From a virus, in the IMG/VR virus record IMGVR_UViG_3300044796_000658, positions 1 through 64,000 of that record: a stretch of DNA of 64,000 nucleotides, one strand, 5' to 3'. Made by a program: the position numbers and the translations under genes. Below the pieces are notes generated by a model that worked only from the letters and a program-made list of their open reading frames with translations, was not told the DNA's origin and searched no databases. Numbering within the stretch: position 1 is the stretch's first letter; each line of letters starts with the position of its first letter. Positions 42,157 to 50,461 of this stretch are shown here, one piece after another.

Positions 42157-42408
42157 CTATCTTTTATCAATTTGTTCATTATCGAGCTTGTCTTTAATGG
42201 ACTGCTCATAGCGTGCGCCGAGATTCATTGCCGCACAGAAAGCATCCGCATCTTCTTGCCAAGCGAACGTTAACTCTGCGTTGTGCTTCATCATCAATAC
42301 GCTCTTCTTTTTGGTGTTCATGATACGGAAGTACTTCATCATCATACCCGGCCCCGCACCATCGGATCGAACGTAAGAAGATTCCATAACAACGTAAGCG
42401 TTACTCAT
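42157..42408 (-). CDS. Small unrecognised protein of the ATP-grasp cluster
   Basis: 83 residues, mixed beta and helix (VMESSYVRSDGAGPGMMMKY), with a MAN-type C-terminal helix. It ends 2 bases before the ligase ATG, so it is coupled to it. Function unknown. Confidence 0.5.
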   Translation of the reverse strand: MSNAYVVMESSYVRSDGAGPGMMMKYFRIMNTKKKSVLMMKHNAELTFAWQEDADAFCAAMNLGARYEQSIKDKLDNEQIDKR

Positions 42409-42450
42409 GACAAACCCTCATGTGTTTATCCATGATAACACATTAGTAAA

Positions 42451-43029
42451 TTAAAATAAAGAGTTAAGATCGTTGACAATTGCTGTAACCTGATCTTGGA
42501 AACGGGCAATCTGTACAATCTTACGACCACTTGGCAGCTTGTTTAACTCTTTTTCTAACTCATGGATTGTCGTATTGATGATCTTCCAATTCATTTGATT
42601 ATCACGACTTTGCTGCATGACATCTTCGGCTGAACCAGTTGGCGAGACGGCAAAAATCGCATCAATGTCATTAACGACAACAGTGATCTTATCCCTGAAT
42701 CGGGATGCTGCCATCATTCTCTTGCCCTTTGGAACTTCTTTCAAACGATCATTCAAATTGAAAACGTTACAATTAATAACCTTCCAATCGTTTCTGACTG
42801 CCTTGCGTTCCGCTTCTTCCTCTTCGGGCGTAATGACTTCTTTGGTTGGGAAATAAGACTGCAAACGATCCTTGTACTTTAACAAGGATCGCAGAAAGGT
42901 CATATTACATCCACAACCGGGATCTTTCAAAAATGATTTGATTTGCTCTGCGGACTCTGGAAACAGGTCTTGGAAACGCTTGTCCCAAAGTGCCTGTTTC
43001 AGATCCATTATCGTTACTTTATTCTTCAT
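42451..43029 (-). CDS. Unrecognised protein with a duplicated module
   Basis: 192 residues. Two copies of a unit of about 45 residues are visible: near 80-125 (WKVINCNVFNLNDRLKEVPK, then FRDKITVVVNDIDAIF) and near 148-192 (WKIINTTIHELEKELNKLPS, then FQDQVTAIVNDLNSLF). The N-terminal 65 residues contain CGCN. ATG 43029 is preferred to 43041; it overlaps the upstream membrane gene. Function unknown. Confidence 0.5.
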   Translation of the reverse strand: MKNKVTIMDLKQALWDKRFQDLFPESAEQIKSFLKDPGCGCNMTFLRSLLKYKDRLQSYFPTKEVITPEEEEAERKAVRNDWKVINCNVFNLNDRLKEVPKGKRMMAASRFRDKITVVVNDIDAIFAVSPTGSAEDVMQQSRDNQMNWKIINTTIHELEKELNKLPSGRKIVQIARFQDQVTAIVNDLNSLF

Positions 43030-43408
43030 CCGAATCCTCAAAAGTCGTCAATGAGACAATGTACACGTAGATAGCAGCGAATACCGGGGACAATAGGCTA
43101 ATCATAAAGCCCCATACTAATGCCCAAAGTTCAAACCGACCGAACTCAGGCCCGAAGCCAGCGAACCGAGCAATAGCGAAAACGGCCAAGCCGCTCCAGA
43201 ATCCGTTGCACTGGTGACAGTTCATCATTTCTACGACTTTATCAAAGAACCATTCCAAGCACGAATAGTTTCCCCATCGCTTTTGTGGTGCTCCGTTTTC
43301 GTTTTCTTTAAAAATTAACCAATACTTGAACGAACTCGCAATTGAGCTGTCGGCAAGAAGGTGGCTCAAACCGATACCACCTAAAATCATAAGTACAAAA
43401 TTCAGCAT
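43019..43408 (-). CDS. Integral membrane protein (DUF1360-like)
   Basis: 129 residues with an N-terminal hydrophobic segment (FVLMILGGIGLSHLL), a CHQCNGFWSGL motif near residues 64-74, and two further hydrophobic stretches near 75-90 and 92-120. The C-x-x-C-x-G-x-W signature after the first span is like DUF1360 membrane proteins. It lies 3 bases after the preceding gene. It probably sits in the host inner membrane. Confidence 0.55.
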   Translation of the reverse strand: MLNFVLMILGGIGLSHLLADSSIASSFKYWLIFKENENGAPQKRWGNYSCLEWFFDKVVEMMNCHQCNGFWSGLAVFAIARFAGFGPEFGRFELWALVWGFMISLLSPVFAAIYVYIVSLTTFEDSDEE

Positions 43409-43411
43409 ATT

Positions 43412-43783
43412 TTACCGCCATGTGGATAGATAAAGTTGATCCCCTTCTCGATAGACGAAAAACGCTTCCTTTATAATGGTCTCTGCGTTCAGTGTTTTCT
43501 CTGCTTCGCCTATCAAACAATTGTAGTGTTCAACTACATTAGTTGATATTTTCTCCACAACAACAACTTCGCCGAAATAGTCGGAAAGTAATTTAACTTC
43601 ATCCCCATCGACGGTGTTCAAAAAATCCAATATGACTTTTTGTCCCATCGCTTTCAGATCGGGCGACTGTTTGGATAAAGCCCATGTGTGGAAGAGGTGT
43701 TTTCGTTTAGGGAATTTTTTGCGCAACTCGCTATCTTCAAAAACGAGTTTTTCAACATTATAAAGGGTAATTGTTTTAGCCAT
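43412..43783 (-). CDS. Unrecognised small protein
   Basis: 123 residues from ATG 43783 (MAKTITLYNVEKLVF); the longer frame to 43804 adds a doubtful leader. It is helical in the middle (FLNTVDGDEVKLLSDYFG) with a beta-rich end. It is the first gene of the minus-strand cluster that runs through the ATP-grasp genes. Function unknown. Confidence 0.5.
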   Translation of the reverse strand: MAKTITLYNVEKLVFEDSELRKKFPKRKHLFHTWALSKQSPDLKAMGQKVILDFLNTVDGDEVKLLSDYFGEVVVVEKISTNVVEHYNCLIGEAEKTLNAETIIKEAFFVYREGDQLYLSTWR

Positions 43784-43821
43784 CATTATATTACAGTGGC
43801 ACAACCTAGAGAGTTAAAAAA

Positions 43822-44904
43822 ATGAGTGAAGATAAATCTTTCAAGCAACAACGTAAGCCAACTAACCCGTTGGAAGGCTTTAATTTGGATGATGCTGCTG
43901 GTGTCATGGATAAGATCAAAAATTTAGAAAAGAACTATCAGGCATCCGACCCCTTGGCAGAGAAGCTAGGTGGCAATATGCCTTTCGGACTAGAAGGAAA
44001 CGTGCCTCCCGAAGTTGCTAACATGTTTAAGAAAGACGGACTTTCGCAAATCAACAAGCAACCCGAACCAGCTCCCGCACGACCAATATCTCGTCCCAAA
44101 GTTAATAATACCAAACTTGATGAACTCCTTCAAGCTCTCAAACCTTCTACCGCTCAGTACGAAGAAGCCATTCTCCCATCGTACTCCAAATTTTACAACA
44201 ACGGTGAAGCACCCGAAGGTGGCATCATTCACGTACGACGAATGACCGGTGATGAAGAAGAAATTTTAGGTACGCCTCGGTTCTTGAAAAAAGGCCAAGC
44301 AGTTGACATGATCTTTGAAAATTGCGTTAAGGAAAAAATCAGTCCTCAACATTGGTTAACTGTTGATAGAACTTATCTCTTGATGTATCTTCGTGGCATC
44401 TCATTGGGTACGCAATACGACGTTGAATTAACTTGTCCAATGTGTTCGGCGAGATTTGAATCCGTTATCGATTTGGATACTTTGCGAGTTCGCTATTGCC
44501 CGAAGGATTTCAATCAAGATTCATTGAAAGGTGAATTGCCGATCAGTAAGTTCAAGTTTGAGTACAGATTGCCAACCATTGTTGATGAAATGAAAATTGG
44601 CGAATACTACGACAAGGTGATCAAGGAAAATCGCCAAGACGACAGCGCCACGTTCCGCTTGGCAACACTGATCGAGGAAATTGAAGGCTTGGATGAATTT
44701 TTCGCCTTGATGGAGTTAATCAAAGCGTTGCCGATTGTTGATTTTGCTTACTTGAGAGAAATCGTCAGCGACTCTTTGTTTGGAACTGAAACCAAAGTTG
44801 ATCAATATTGCTTAGCTTGTGACAAAGAATTCAAGACGGAGTTGCCGCTGGGAGCAAGTTTTTTCTTCCCCCGCCGGAAGAAGGCAAGCCCAACCCGAGC
44901 TTAA
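43822..44904 (+). CDS. Baseplate protein (T4 gp26-like)
   Basis: 360 residues. The N-terminal 110 residues are polar and Pro rich. Residues 115-345 show the T4 baseplate-protein pattern: ILPSYSKFYNNGE, GGIIHVRRMTGDEEEILGTP, and WLTVDRTYLLMYLRGISLGT. Paired zinc-ribbon Cys (CPMC near residue 210 and CLAC near 332) stand on each side of the helical core. Proteins of this type help build the baseplate hub. It ends with FFFPRRKK. Two small genes follow. Confidence 0.62.
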   Translation: MSEDKSFKQQRKPTNPLEGFNLDDAAGVMDKIKNLEKNYQASDPLAEKLGGNMPFGLEGNVPPEVANMFKKDGLSQINKQPEPAPARPISRPKVNNTKLDELLQALKPSTAQYEEAILPSYSKFYNNGEAPEGGIIHVRRMTGDEEEILGTPRFLKKGQAVDMIFENCVKEKISPQHWLTVDRTYLLMYLRGISLGTQYDVELTCPMCSARFESVIDLDTLRVRYCPKDFNQDSLKGELPISKFKFEYRLPTIVDEMKIGEYYDKVIKENRQDDSATFRLATLIEEIEGLDEFFALMELIKALPIVDFAYLREIVSDSLFGTETKVDQYCLACDKEFKTELPLGASFFFPRRKKASPTRA

Positions 44905-44921
44905 GGATCAAAAAGCAGCTA

Positions 44922-45080
44922 ATGGAGGAGCAGTGGTTTTTCCTTTATAATTTCCACATGTCTCCACAGGAAACAAAGAAAATACCGATCTTTGATCGCA
45001 AATGGTTTATAGATAGATTTGTGGCACAAAAAGCCAAAGAACAAGAAGCCTACGAACGTGAAGTTAAAAAGAAGCATTAA
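44922..45080 (+). CDS. 52-residue protein after the baseplate gene
   Basis: Encodes MEEQWFFLYNFHMSPQETKK followed by a basic helical end (EREVKKKH). It starts 17 bases after the gp26-like stop and stops just before the next ATG. Small genes in this position accompany gp26-like genes in related phages. The ribosome site is weak. A small baseplate accessory role is possible. Confidence 0.45.
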   Translation: MEEQWFFLYNFHMSPQETKKIPIFDRKWFIDRFVAQKAKEQEAYEREVKKKH

Positions 45081-45081
45081 A

Positions 45082-45186
45082 ATGAAAAATACCTTAATTT
45101 TTATTATGATGATCGTATTATTGATAGTTCTTTTTTACGCTGGCTTGTGGTCATTGATTTACTTGGGACAACATTATGGAAGTTGA
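45082..45186 (+). CDS. 34-residue single-span membrane peptide
   Basis: MKNTLIFIMMIVLLIVLFYA is an almost wholly hydrophobic start, followed by a short polar end (GQHYGS). It begins 1 base after the preceding stop. It may be a holin-like or membrane accessory peptide. Small size keeps confidence low. Confidence 0.45.
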   Translation: MKNTLIFIMMIVLLIVLFYAGLWSLIYLGQHYGS

Positions 45187-45187
45187 A

Positions 45188-45230
45188 TCACGGAAAAAAA
45201 TAAAATCACGGATTGATCTAAATTCACGGA
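45188..45230 (+). promoter_or_regulatory. Three direct repeats upstream of the MerR-YfbU gene
   Basis: TCACGGA occurs at 45188-45194, 45206-45212 and 45224-45230, exactly 18 bases apart; two copies extend to TCACGGATT. They end 29 bases before the ATG of the regulator, so they are likely operator sites for that protein or iterons for another. A 26-codon frame crosses them but is not convincing. Confidence 0.55.
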
Positions 45231-45259
45231 TTACCTTTCTACATACATTAGGATAGCGA

Positions 45260-45937
45260 ATGACCAACATTAGCATCAACAAAGCCGCTGCCATTCTTAA
45301 CCTTCATGTTGATACGTTAAGAGATTTGGACAGACGTGGTATTTTGATAGCGAATAAAACGACGGGTGGACATCGTCGCTATAACTCATTAGAGGTTTTT
45401 AAATTGGCGAACAAAAAAAATGGTAATTTGACCAAATTCGAACGAACAATGTTGGCAACCAATTATTGGATACTGGCGTTGGGAAATTCGAAAGAAAAAG
45501 CTGAGTGGGAACGTAAAGCCGAAGCAGTTCTTTATGGTTATGAAGCAGAATATTTTCTTGATATGGATGATGACGTTTTATCATCAGATGATTGCCATGA
45601 AGTATCTGCTATTATGCAAATGTATTGGATTGGACAACGAGAATATCAAAAATTGGATGATAAGTCTGGTATTACCGAATACCATATGACCAATTTAGGT
45701 TTTTCGGATGACAATCGTGCTGGATATGCACGATACCGAAAAAATGAAGATGGCCAAGAGTTATTTCAAGGCTTGGTTTCCGAATGTAAGGATTTCACCA
45801 AAATGGTTCCCAATGGTCTTGAGATGGCCAGATACAGAAAAATGCTTTTGAGATGGAATTCAATCCAAAAAAATAAGAACATTGGTAAATTCGTTGATAA
45901 AGAAGATTTGATTGAAGTATTTGTCAATACCCACTAA
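45260..45937 (+). CDS. MerR-type HTH fused to a YfbU-like domain
   Basis: 225 residues. Residues 1-55 are a MerR/excisionase-type helix-turn-helix: ISINKAAAILNLHVDTLRDL, then RRGILIANKTTGGHRRY. Residues 58-205 match the YfbU family in layout: FERTMLATNYWILALGN, GYEAEYFLDMDDDVLSSDDC, VSAIMQMYWIG and ARYRKMLLRWNS. YfbU is a bacterial protein of unclear function, linked to cell death in E. coli. I know of no such fusion. The 18-base repeats just upstream suggest autoregulation. The host stress pathway is a possible target. Confidence 0.72.
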   Translation: MTNISINKAAAILNLHVDTLRDLDRRGILIANKTTGGHRRYNSLEVFKLANKKNGNLTKFERTMLATNYWILALGNSKEKAEWERKAEAVLYGYEAEYFLDMDDDVLSSDDCHEVSAIMQMYWIGQREYQKLDDKSGITEYHMTNLGFSDDNRAGYARYRKNEDGQELFQGLVSECKDFTKMVPNGLEMARYRKMLLRWNSIQKNKNIGKFVDKEDLIEVFVNTH

Positions 45938-45938
45938 T

Positions 45939-46817
45939 ATGAACCATGTAACATGGAGTCGTAAAATTAAAAAAAGAGACAAGATGTGCCAAACATGTGG
46001 CACATCTTGTCGCCTTGTCGCTCATCATATTAAATCATGGGTTCAATATCCAGAATTTAGATATGATTTAACTAATGGCAAAACTCTATGCGAACAATGT
46101 CACAAAGACATAAAAATCAAACAAAACCCCGCACAAAAACAAAGCAACCAAGATTATTCACAATTCGAACCAACTGGAGAAAAATACCATTATTGGAATG
46201 TGTTAAATAGCCAAGAACGGCGAGGTAAAAAATATTTCATTCTTTGTAAATGCAATTGTGGAACTATCAAATTCGTAGAAAAATGTGGACTCAAAAAAGG
46301 CAAAAGTAAAAGTTGTGGATGTTTTAAAAAAGAAATATTAATCCAAAATTTTTCTGGTAAAAACAATCCACAATATACTCATGGTCAATCGTTAAGAAAA
46401 TCTTGGACAAAAGAATATCGTTGTTGGGTTGATATTAAAACTAGATGTTATAATGACAACCGTAGAGGATATGAGAATTATGGCGGCAGAGGAATTAAAA
46501 TGTGTGAAACATGGTTGAATGATTTTGAACATTTTTTTGCCGATATGGGTAAAGCACCATCACCCAAACACGAGTTAGATAGAATTGATGTTAACGGCAA
46601 TTATGAAAAAAACAATTGTCGATGGATAACACATAGTCAAAATTGTTTAAATACCACCAAAAATAAATTTATAACATTGAATAACAAAACTCAAACATAC
46701 GTTGAGTGGGAAAGAGAACTCCAATTGACACGTGGTACAATAAGTCGTCGTGTTAAAAAAGGATATTCAATTGAACGGTGTTTGTCACCTGTGAAGGAGA
46801 GCAAAAATGAAGGATAG
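45939..46817 (+). CDS. HNH homing endonuclease
   Basis: 292 residues from ATG 45939, just after the regulator stop (TAATATG). An N-terminal HNH unit has CQTCG, AHHIKSW and LCEQCH. A zinc module follows (CKCNCG, then CGCF). The C-terminal region EYRCWVDIKTRCYNDN, then YENYGGRGIKMCETWLNDF and LDRIDVNGNY, is a DNA-binding repeat typical of free-standing phage homing endonucleases. The end has an HTH-like IERCL stretch. It overlaps the next gene by 11 bases. It lies between two unrelated genes, as a mobile insertion does. Confidence 0.85.
   Translation: MNHVTWSRKIKKRDKMCQTCGTSCRLVAHHIKSWVQYPEFRYDLTNGKTLCEQCHKDIKIKQNPAQKQSNQDYSQFEPTGEKYHYWNVLNSQERRGKKYFILCKCNCGTIKFVEKCGLKKGKSKSCGCFKKEILIQNFSGKNNPQYTHGQSLRKSWTKEYRCWVDIKTRCYNDNRRGYENYGGRGIKMCETWLNDFEHFFADMGKAPSPKHELDRIDVNGNYEKNNCRWITHSQNCLNTTKNKFITLNNKTQTYVEWERELQLTRGTISRRVKKGYSIERCLSPVKESKNEG
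45978..46011 (+). promoter_or_regulatory. 14-bp hairpin inside the start of the HNH gene
   Basis: GACAAGATGTGCCA-aacatg-TGGCACATCTTGTC is a perfect stem within codons 14-24, where the CQTC zinc motif is encoded. It could slow translation or transcription of the endonuclease. Some symmetry may simply come from Cys codons. Confidence 0.45.
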
Positions 46818-47535
46818 AGCACAAAATCCAGTAGTCGGTGATGAAATTCTGTTAAAGATGTTCGCAAGAAATTCGAACAATCTAGCGGACGTTTACAGTA
46901 TTTCATCCGTTGACATCTACAAGAGAGAATGTACTGAAAAAACCTGTGATAATCCCGAAGGCAACATTCTTATTGAGTCGCTGACGGATTGTGTAGCCCG
47001 TACGGATACCGGAACCTATCAAGTTATTCTAGGAACTTCGGCACCACAATACACCATCGGAAAGTATCACGATGTTTGGAACGTTATCTTCAAAGCAGGA
47101 GACGATGTAGCCAAGGTTAAACAAAACTTTAGCATCTATCCCGACCTGTGGATTACAAGCCCCACTCCGGTAGTGTACAGTTTTGACTTCTCATTCACAC
47201 CGAATAGAATCAGACAGGGTTCAATCAAGTGGCTTATCATTCAAATTACACCTAATGTACCGAGGGCAACCGACTTACAGAGGTATTACGAGAATGTCGC
47301 CATTTCAGCAGACTTAAAGATCAGCATTGAACAGAATTGCGGGCCATGTACACCAGCGGAACGGGACTTACGAATGATCGTGGATTGCGAACCAGTAACG
47401 ACAAGGGACAAGGTGTTCGCCTACTACAAACTGGATACGACCGAAATGGACTGTGGCATCTACGACGTTACGTTTACGTTGGACTTTGCCGGAAACCGGG
47501 AAGTGAGTCCCATCCAACAGTTTCAGATATATTAA
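46807..47535 (+). CDS. Probable virion beta-sandwich protein
   Basis: 242 residues, mostly beta (YSISSVDIYKRECTEKTCDN, then WNVIFKAGDDVAKVKQNF). The repeated style of two sandwich halves recalls virion structural proteins of T4-like phages. Cys-rich ECTEKTCD and CGPC motifs could bind metal or form disulphides. It sits in a baseplate-tail gene region. No exact family was recognised. Confidence 0.5.
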   Translation: MKDRAQNPVVGDEILLKMFARNSNNLADVYSISSVDIYKRECTEKTCDNPEGNILIESLTDCVARTDTGTYQVILGTSAPQYTIGKYHDVWNVIFKAGDDVAKVKQNFSIYPDLWITSPTPVVYSFDFSFTPNRIRQGSIKWLIIQITPNVPRATDLQRYYENVAISADLKISIEQNCGPCTPAERDLRMIVDCEPVTTRDKVFAYYKLDTTEMDCGIYDVTFTLDFAGNREVSPIQQFQIY

Positions 47536-47557
47536 GTCGCCTGCTAAATACAACACC

Positions 47558-48112
47558 ATGAGTAATGACGACGACGATTTTGATGTAGAAGACATACTTG
47601 GAAATCTTAACAAAAAAGACTCCAAGAAAAAGAAGATCAATAGCAAACGCAAAGGCAACAATGGCGAGCTAGACCTGATCCTTTCTTTGACCGCTCGTTT
47701 TCCCGGCAAGACATTTTTCCGTGTCGTAGGCAGTGGAAACCGTGGCTCGCAAGTTAGCTTGGGCGAACACAAGGAAATGTTCACTGGTGATATTGTCTGC
47801 CCACCTAATTTCAAATTTACCATTGAATGCAAATACGGATATGACGGTGTAGAAATGTTGTCGTTCTTTCCGGACGGACATCGTCAGGTCAACGAATGGA
47901 TCAAACAAGCCGCAAGGGATGCCGGTAGCCTCAACAAACAACCTTTACTCTGTTGGCGCAAGCCCCGTCAACCTTGGCTGGCCTTCATCAAATGGGAAAT
48001 GTTACAAGCAATCACCCCGCAACCTCTACACCATATGAGGTATAAGGATTACGGGGTTCTCTCTCTTAGCTCTCTGCTAACCCAACCGGATGAATTCTGG
48101 TTCAAGTCCTAA
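47558..48112 (+). CDS. PD-(D/E)xK nuclease, resolvase-like
   Basis: 184 residues. GELDLILSLTARFPG near residues 36-50 (Glu37), MFTGDIV (Asp78) and FTIECKYG (Glu90, Lys92) give the E...D...ExK catalytic set of the restriction-endonuclease fold, as in archaeal Hjc-type Holliday junction resolvases. The first 32 residues are acidic, then Lys rich. It probably resolves branched replication or packaging DNA, together with the gp46/gp47 pair. It overlaps the converging lipoprotein gene by 4 bases. Confidence 0.7.
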   Translation: MSNDDDDFDVEDILGNLNKKDSKKKKINSKRKGNNGELDLILSLTARFPGKTFFRVVGSGNRGSQVSLGEHKEMFTGDIVCPPNFKFTIECKYGYDGVEMLSFFPDGHRQVNEWIKQAARDAGSLNKQPLLCWRKPRQPWLAFIKWEMLQAITPQPLHHMRYKDYGVLSLSSLLTQPDEFWFKS

Positions 48113-48351
48113 TATTTTGGTGCTGGTGTACCTTCAACGAAACCCTTGTTCCATGCCTGATCTAGTTCGGCATCATATTGGGTGTATTTGGTATGATTGA
48201 GAGTGTACGGATTGTCTAGGGACGACAATCGCTTCTGTCCGGCCATAAGTCCCGTGTCGTGGGCTTGCTTGATTTGTTCGGCTCTCTGTGCTTCACTTTG
48301 ACAACCACAGATAAACATTAACGTCAACAATAACAATACTTTTTTCAACAT
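48109..48351 (-). CDS. Small lipoprotein
   Basis: 80 residues from ATG 48351, with GGAG 6 bases upstream. LKKVLLLLTLMFICGCQSE is a lipoprotein signal peptide with lipobox FICGC; the mature protein starts at Cys. The rest is helical and polar (YDAELDQAWNKGFVEG). It could be an outer-membrane spanin or a superinfection factor. Its presence supports a Gram-negative host. Confidence 0.68.
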   Translation of the reverse strand: MLKKVLLLLTLMFICGCQSEAQRAEQIKQAHDTGLMAGQKRLSSLDNPYTLNHTKYTQYDAELDQAWNKGFVEGTPAPKY

Positions 48352-48361
48352 TTGGTACTCC

Positions 48362-48397
48362 AAAAAACGCCCGCCGAATGGCGGGCGTTGGTTTTTT
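48362..48397. terminator. Bidirectional terminator
   Basis: ACGCCCGCC-gaat-GGCGGGCGT with A6 on the left and T6 on the right. It ends the minus-strand operon that starts at the amidotransferase. Confidence 0.85.
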
Positions 48398-48624
48398 CAC
48401 TGTTCGCTAATCGTCAGAGTTACTGTCGCTGAATGGGCCTCACTGCGAATCAGTGAGACCTTATCCATGATTCGCCGGAACTCTTCGGCGGTCATGTTTT
48501 TCGCTTGGATGGAGTTGTAAACCCCGGTGCGAAAACTTTCAAGCGACTTCACCATTTTGTCGTAAATGGCGTCAAACTGTTTAAGCTGTTCCACTTTGTA
48601 CCCCCAAGGAACGGATGACTTCAA
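48397..48624 (-). CDS. Small protein related to the amidotransferase C-terminus
   Basis: 75 residues, helical. MTAEEFRRIMDKVSLIRSEA aligns with LSNRELSQIIDQFEVIRSLG, the C-terminal end of the upstream amidotransferase, so this gene may be a duplicated copy of that domain. The 5' end overlaps the amidotransferase by 44 bases; an internal GTG at 48594 is an alternative start. It may compete with or cap the enzyme's C-terminal helix. Confidence 0.5.
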   Translation of the reverse strand: MKSSVPWGYKVEQLKQFDAIYDKMVKSLESFRTGVYNSIQAKNMTAEEFRRIMDKVSLIRSEAHSATVTLTISEQ

Positions 48625-49942
48625 ATTGGTCGATGATCTGACTCAACTCTCTGTTGCTCAGATGATTGCGAGCGGCTTCATCATGAACGCTCTTCTTGAG
48701 AACAGTTAAGTCCCCCAAGATTCCATCCACATTTTTGCGGAACAACTCAAAGTCGATGTCGCCCTCAAAGGGCAGGTCTTGTGCTGTAACAACGACGCCG
48801 TTTTTCAACTCTTCTTCGCCGGGTTCCCGACTCACCGCATCGCTTCTTGGAGGGAGGGTATGCCCGTTGTTGACGCTATTTCTAGCGGGGTTCCCCACCT
48901 TTTTTTTTTCGCCCGCTGGCACAGTAGGAGTAGTCGGCTCTTCCTTCAAATCAGGCGGTACGGATTCGTCCGATTTGAGACGACACAAGACCTTCATCGG
49001 GGGCAGAGACACTTCAACCGGCTTCTTGAAGTTAAGTTTGTCATCCTCGTCTTCGGCTTGCCAGTGATCGATGTGCTTCGTCTTCGTGATCTTGAACTTA
49101 CGAATCTGCCAAGGCTTGTTTGGGCCTTCTTCGTTTTCGTCCGTAGACAGGAGCCAGACTTGGTAGGGAGGGAACTCGATGATAACGTGATCGGCTGTGA
49201 CGTAATCCTTAGCCGAAGGCGTATCTTCGATAACCGACCGCCAGATTTCGGCAGTGGAACAGAAGAAGATTTGGCCGAGCGTTTTCCGCATGTCGATCAC
49301 CCACAGAGGGCGTTCTTCATCACGGAACAACCAGAGGTAGCGGGAATTGTCGTCCCCACGCTCTGCGATTGCCACGGCCATTGCGCCATAGTTAACACGG
49401 CTGAAGATTTCCTTCATACCGAGCAACCGTTCGGCCAAAAACGTCGACATGGTAGGGAACTCTTCTTTGAGTTGAGTTTCCCGTTCCTTGGCGATGACTC
49501 TTGACGATTCGAACATGCGGAGCAAGATTTCGCTGTCACAATCGCTTTCAATGGAATACCGACCCTTCAAGGCCGAGAATTCCGGAATCTTCCCGTTGTG
49601 TACCATTGCGACACGACGGTCGTCTGATACGTGCGGGTGATTGTTCTTGTTAATTCTTTCCGGCCCGCCACCGACCGAAGTCGCCCGACAGTGACCGATG
49701 AACAAATCGACGCCGCCTTGAATGAAAGCGGGAACGTCTTTTTGCCAAATGTCTTGTTTAATGTACTCGGAACTCTTTTTGGGTTCCTTGTCGTACATGA
49801 TCGAACCATCCGCAACCGAACAACCGTAAAAACCGGATGCGTCAGTGCCACGAGGTTCAGTTTTAACGAACAACTTGTTGAGCAAGTCGTAGGTTACTTT
49901 GGGGTCTTTGCTCACCCCAATAAAGCCGAAGATTCCGCACAA
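48581..49942 (-). CDS. Class II glutamine amidotransferase
   Basis: 453 residues. MCGIFGFIGV places the catalytic Cys at position 2. TEPRGTDASGFYG near residue 28, GHCRATSVGGG near 83 and MVHNGKI near 113 are the glutamine-binding motifs of GlmS/PurF-type enzymes. Residues 1-270 are this domain. Residues 280-400 are a polar, Pro-rich linker. The last 60 residues are a helical end duplicated in the next gene. It releases ammonia from glutamine for an unknown acceptor; no synthetase domain is fused. A degenerate paralogue lies at 16012. Confidence 0.85.
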   Translation of the reverse strand: MCGIFGFIGVSKDPKVTYDLLNKLFVKTEPRGTDASGFYGCSVADGSIMYDKEPKKSSEYIKQDIWQKDVPAFIQGGVDLFIGHCRATSVGGGPERINKNNHPHVSDDRRVAMVHNGKIPEFSALKGRYSIESDCDSEILLRMFESSRVIAKERETQLKEEFPTMSTFLAERLLGMKEIFSRVNYGAMAVAIAERGDDNSRYLWLFRDEERPLWVIDMRKTLGQIFFCSTAEIWRSVIEDTPSAKDYVTADHVIIEFPPYQVWLLSTDENEEGPNKPWQIRKFKITKTKHIDHWQAEDEDDKLNFKKPVEVSLPPMKVLCRLKSDESVPPDLKEEPTTPTVPAGEKKKVGNPARNSVNNGHTLPPRSDAVSREPGEEELKNGVVVTAQDLPFEGDIDFELFRKNVDGILGDLTVLKKSVHDEAARNHLSNRELSQIIDQFEVIRSLGVQSGTA

Positions 49943-50024
49943 AGTATCGCTCCTTTTTGTTCGTTCAAAACTCTGCGGGTGATTCGCAACTGTTTAGAAC
50001 AGTTTAACATTTTAGAAAATACTA

Positions 50025-50444
50025 TCAAGCCCCAATGTTTTCTGGCGCCAGTCCATTTTCCGGCGATTCTTCTTCATCAGCATCTTGATCAGATGCCAAA
50101 TCGTTAACGGGCACTTCGGAATCTTGGGTGATTTTCTCAATGACTGCAACCGCTCCAGCCAGTATACCAGACATATCTGATTTTTCATCTATAGCTTTAC
50201 AGATGGCTACACCGACTTTTTGAAGCGATTTTAGAGAATTAAGATCCTCATCATCCCACCTACCATGTACAACACGACGAATTTGATTGATAATACCTTG
50301 GCTCGCACGAATCAAGGCACGATTACCTAAATTCGGCGCATCTTCAGACAAACTCTGTAACGCAGACAAGATGTCTCCGACTTTTTGACCTAAATAATAT
50401 TTGTTCTCATTAATGAGAAAGTTTTTGAAATGAATAGCTGCCAT
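50025..50444 (-). CDS. Unrecognised protein with targeting-like N-terminus
   Basis: 139 residues from ATG 50444 (MAAIHFKNFLINENKYYLG), with INE-N as a possible prohead protease site; the longer frame to 50522 overlaps the oxidoreductase. It is mostly helical (VGDILSALQSLSEDAPNLGN), with an acidic C-terminal tail (DADEEESPENG). It may be a head-core protein. Function unknown. Confidence 0.5.
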   Translation of the reverse strand: MAAIHFKNFLINENKYYLGQKVGDILSALQSLSEDAPNLGNRALIRASQGIINQIRRVVHGRWDDEDLNSLKSLQKVGVAICKAIDEKSDMSGILAGAVAVIEKITQDSEVPVNDLASDQDADEEESPENGLAPENIGA

Positions 50445-50461
50445 ATTCTTATATAGTAGCC

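Noticed and set aside
45176-45256. 26-codon frame across the three TCACGGA repeats
   Set aside because: It is short, overlaps the preceding membrane peptide in another frame, and the repeats explain the sequence better as operators.
48779-49504. Plus-strand frame of 241 codons antisense to the amidotransferase
   Set aside because: It is a long open shadow of a well-supported gene; its composition is unlike other proteins and it has no start signal.
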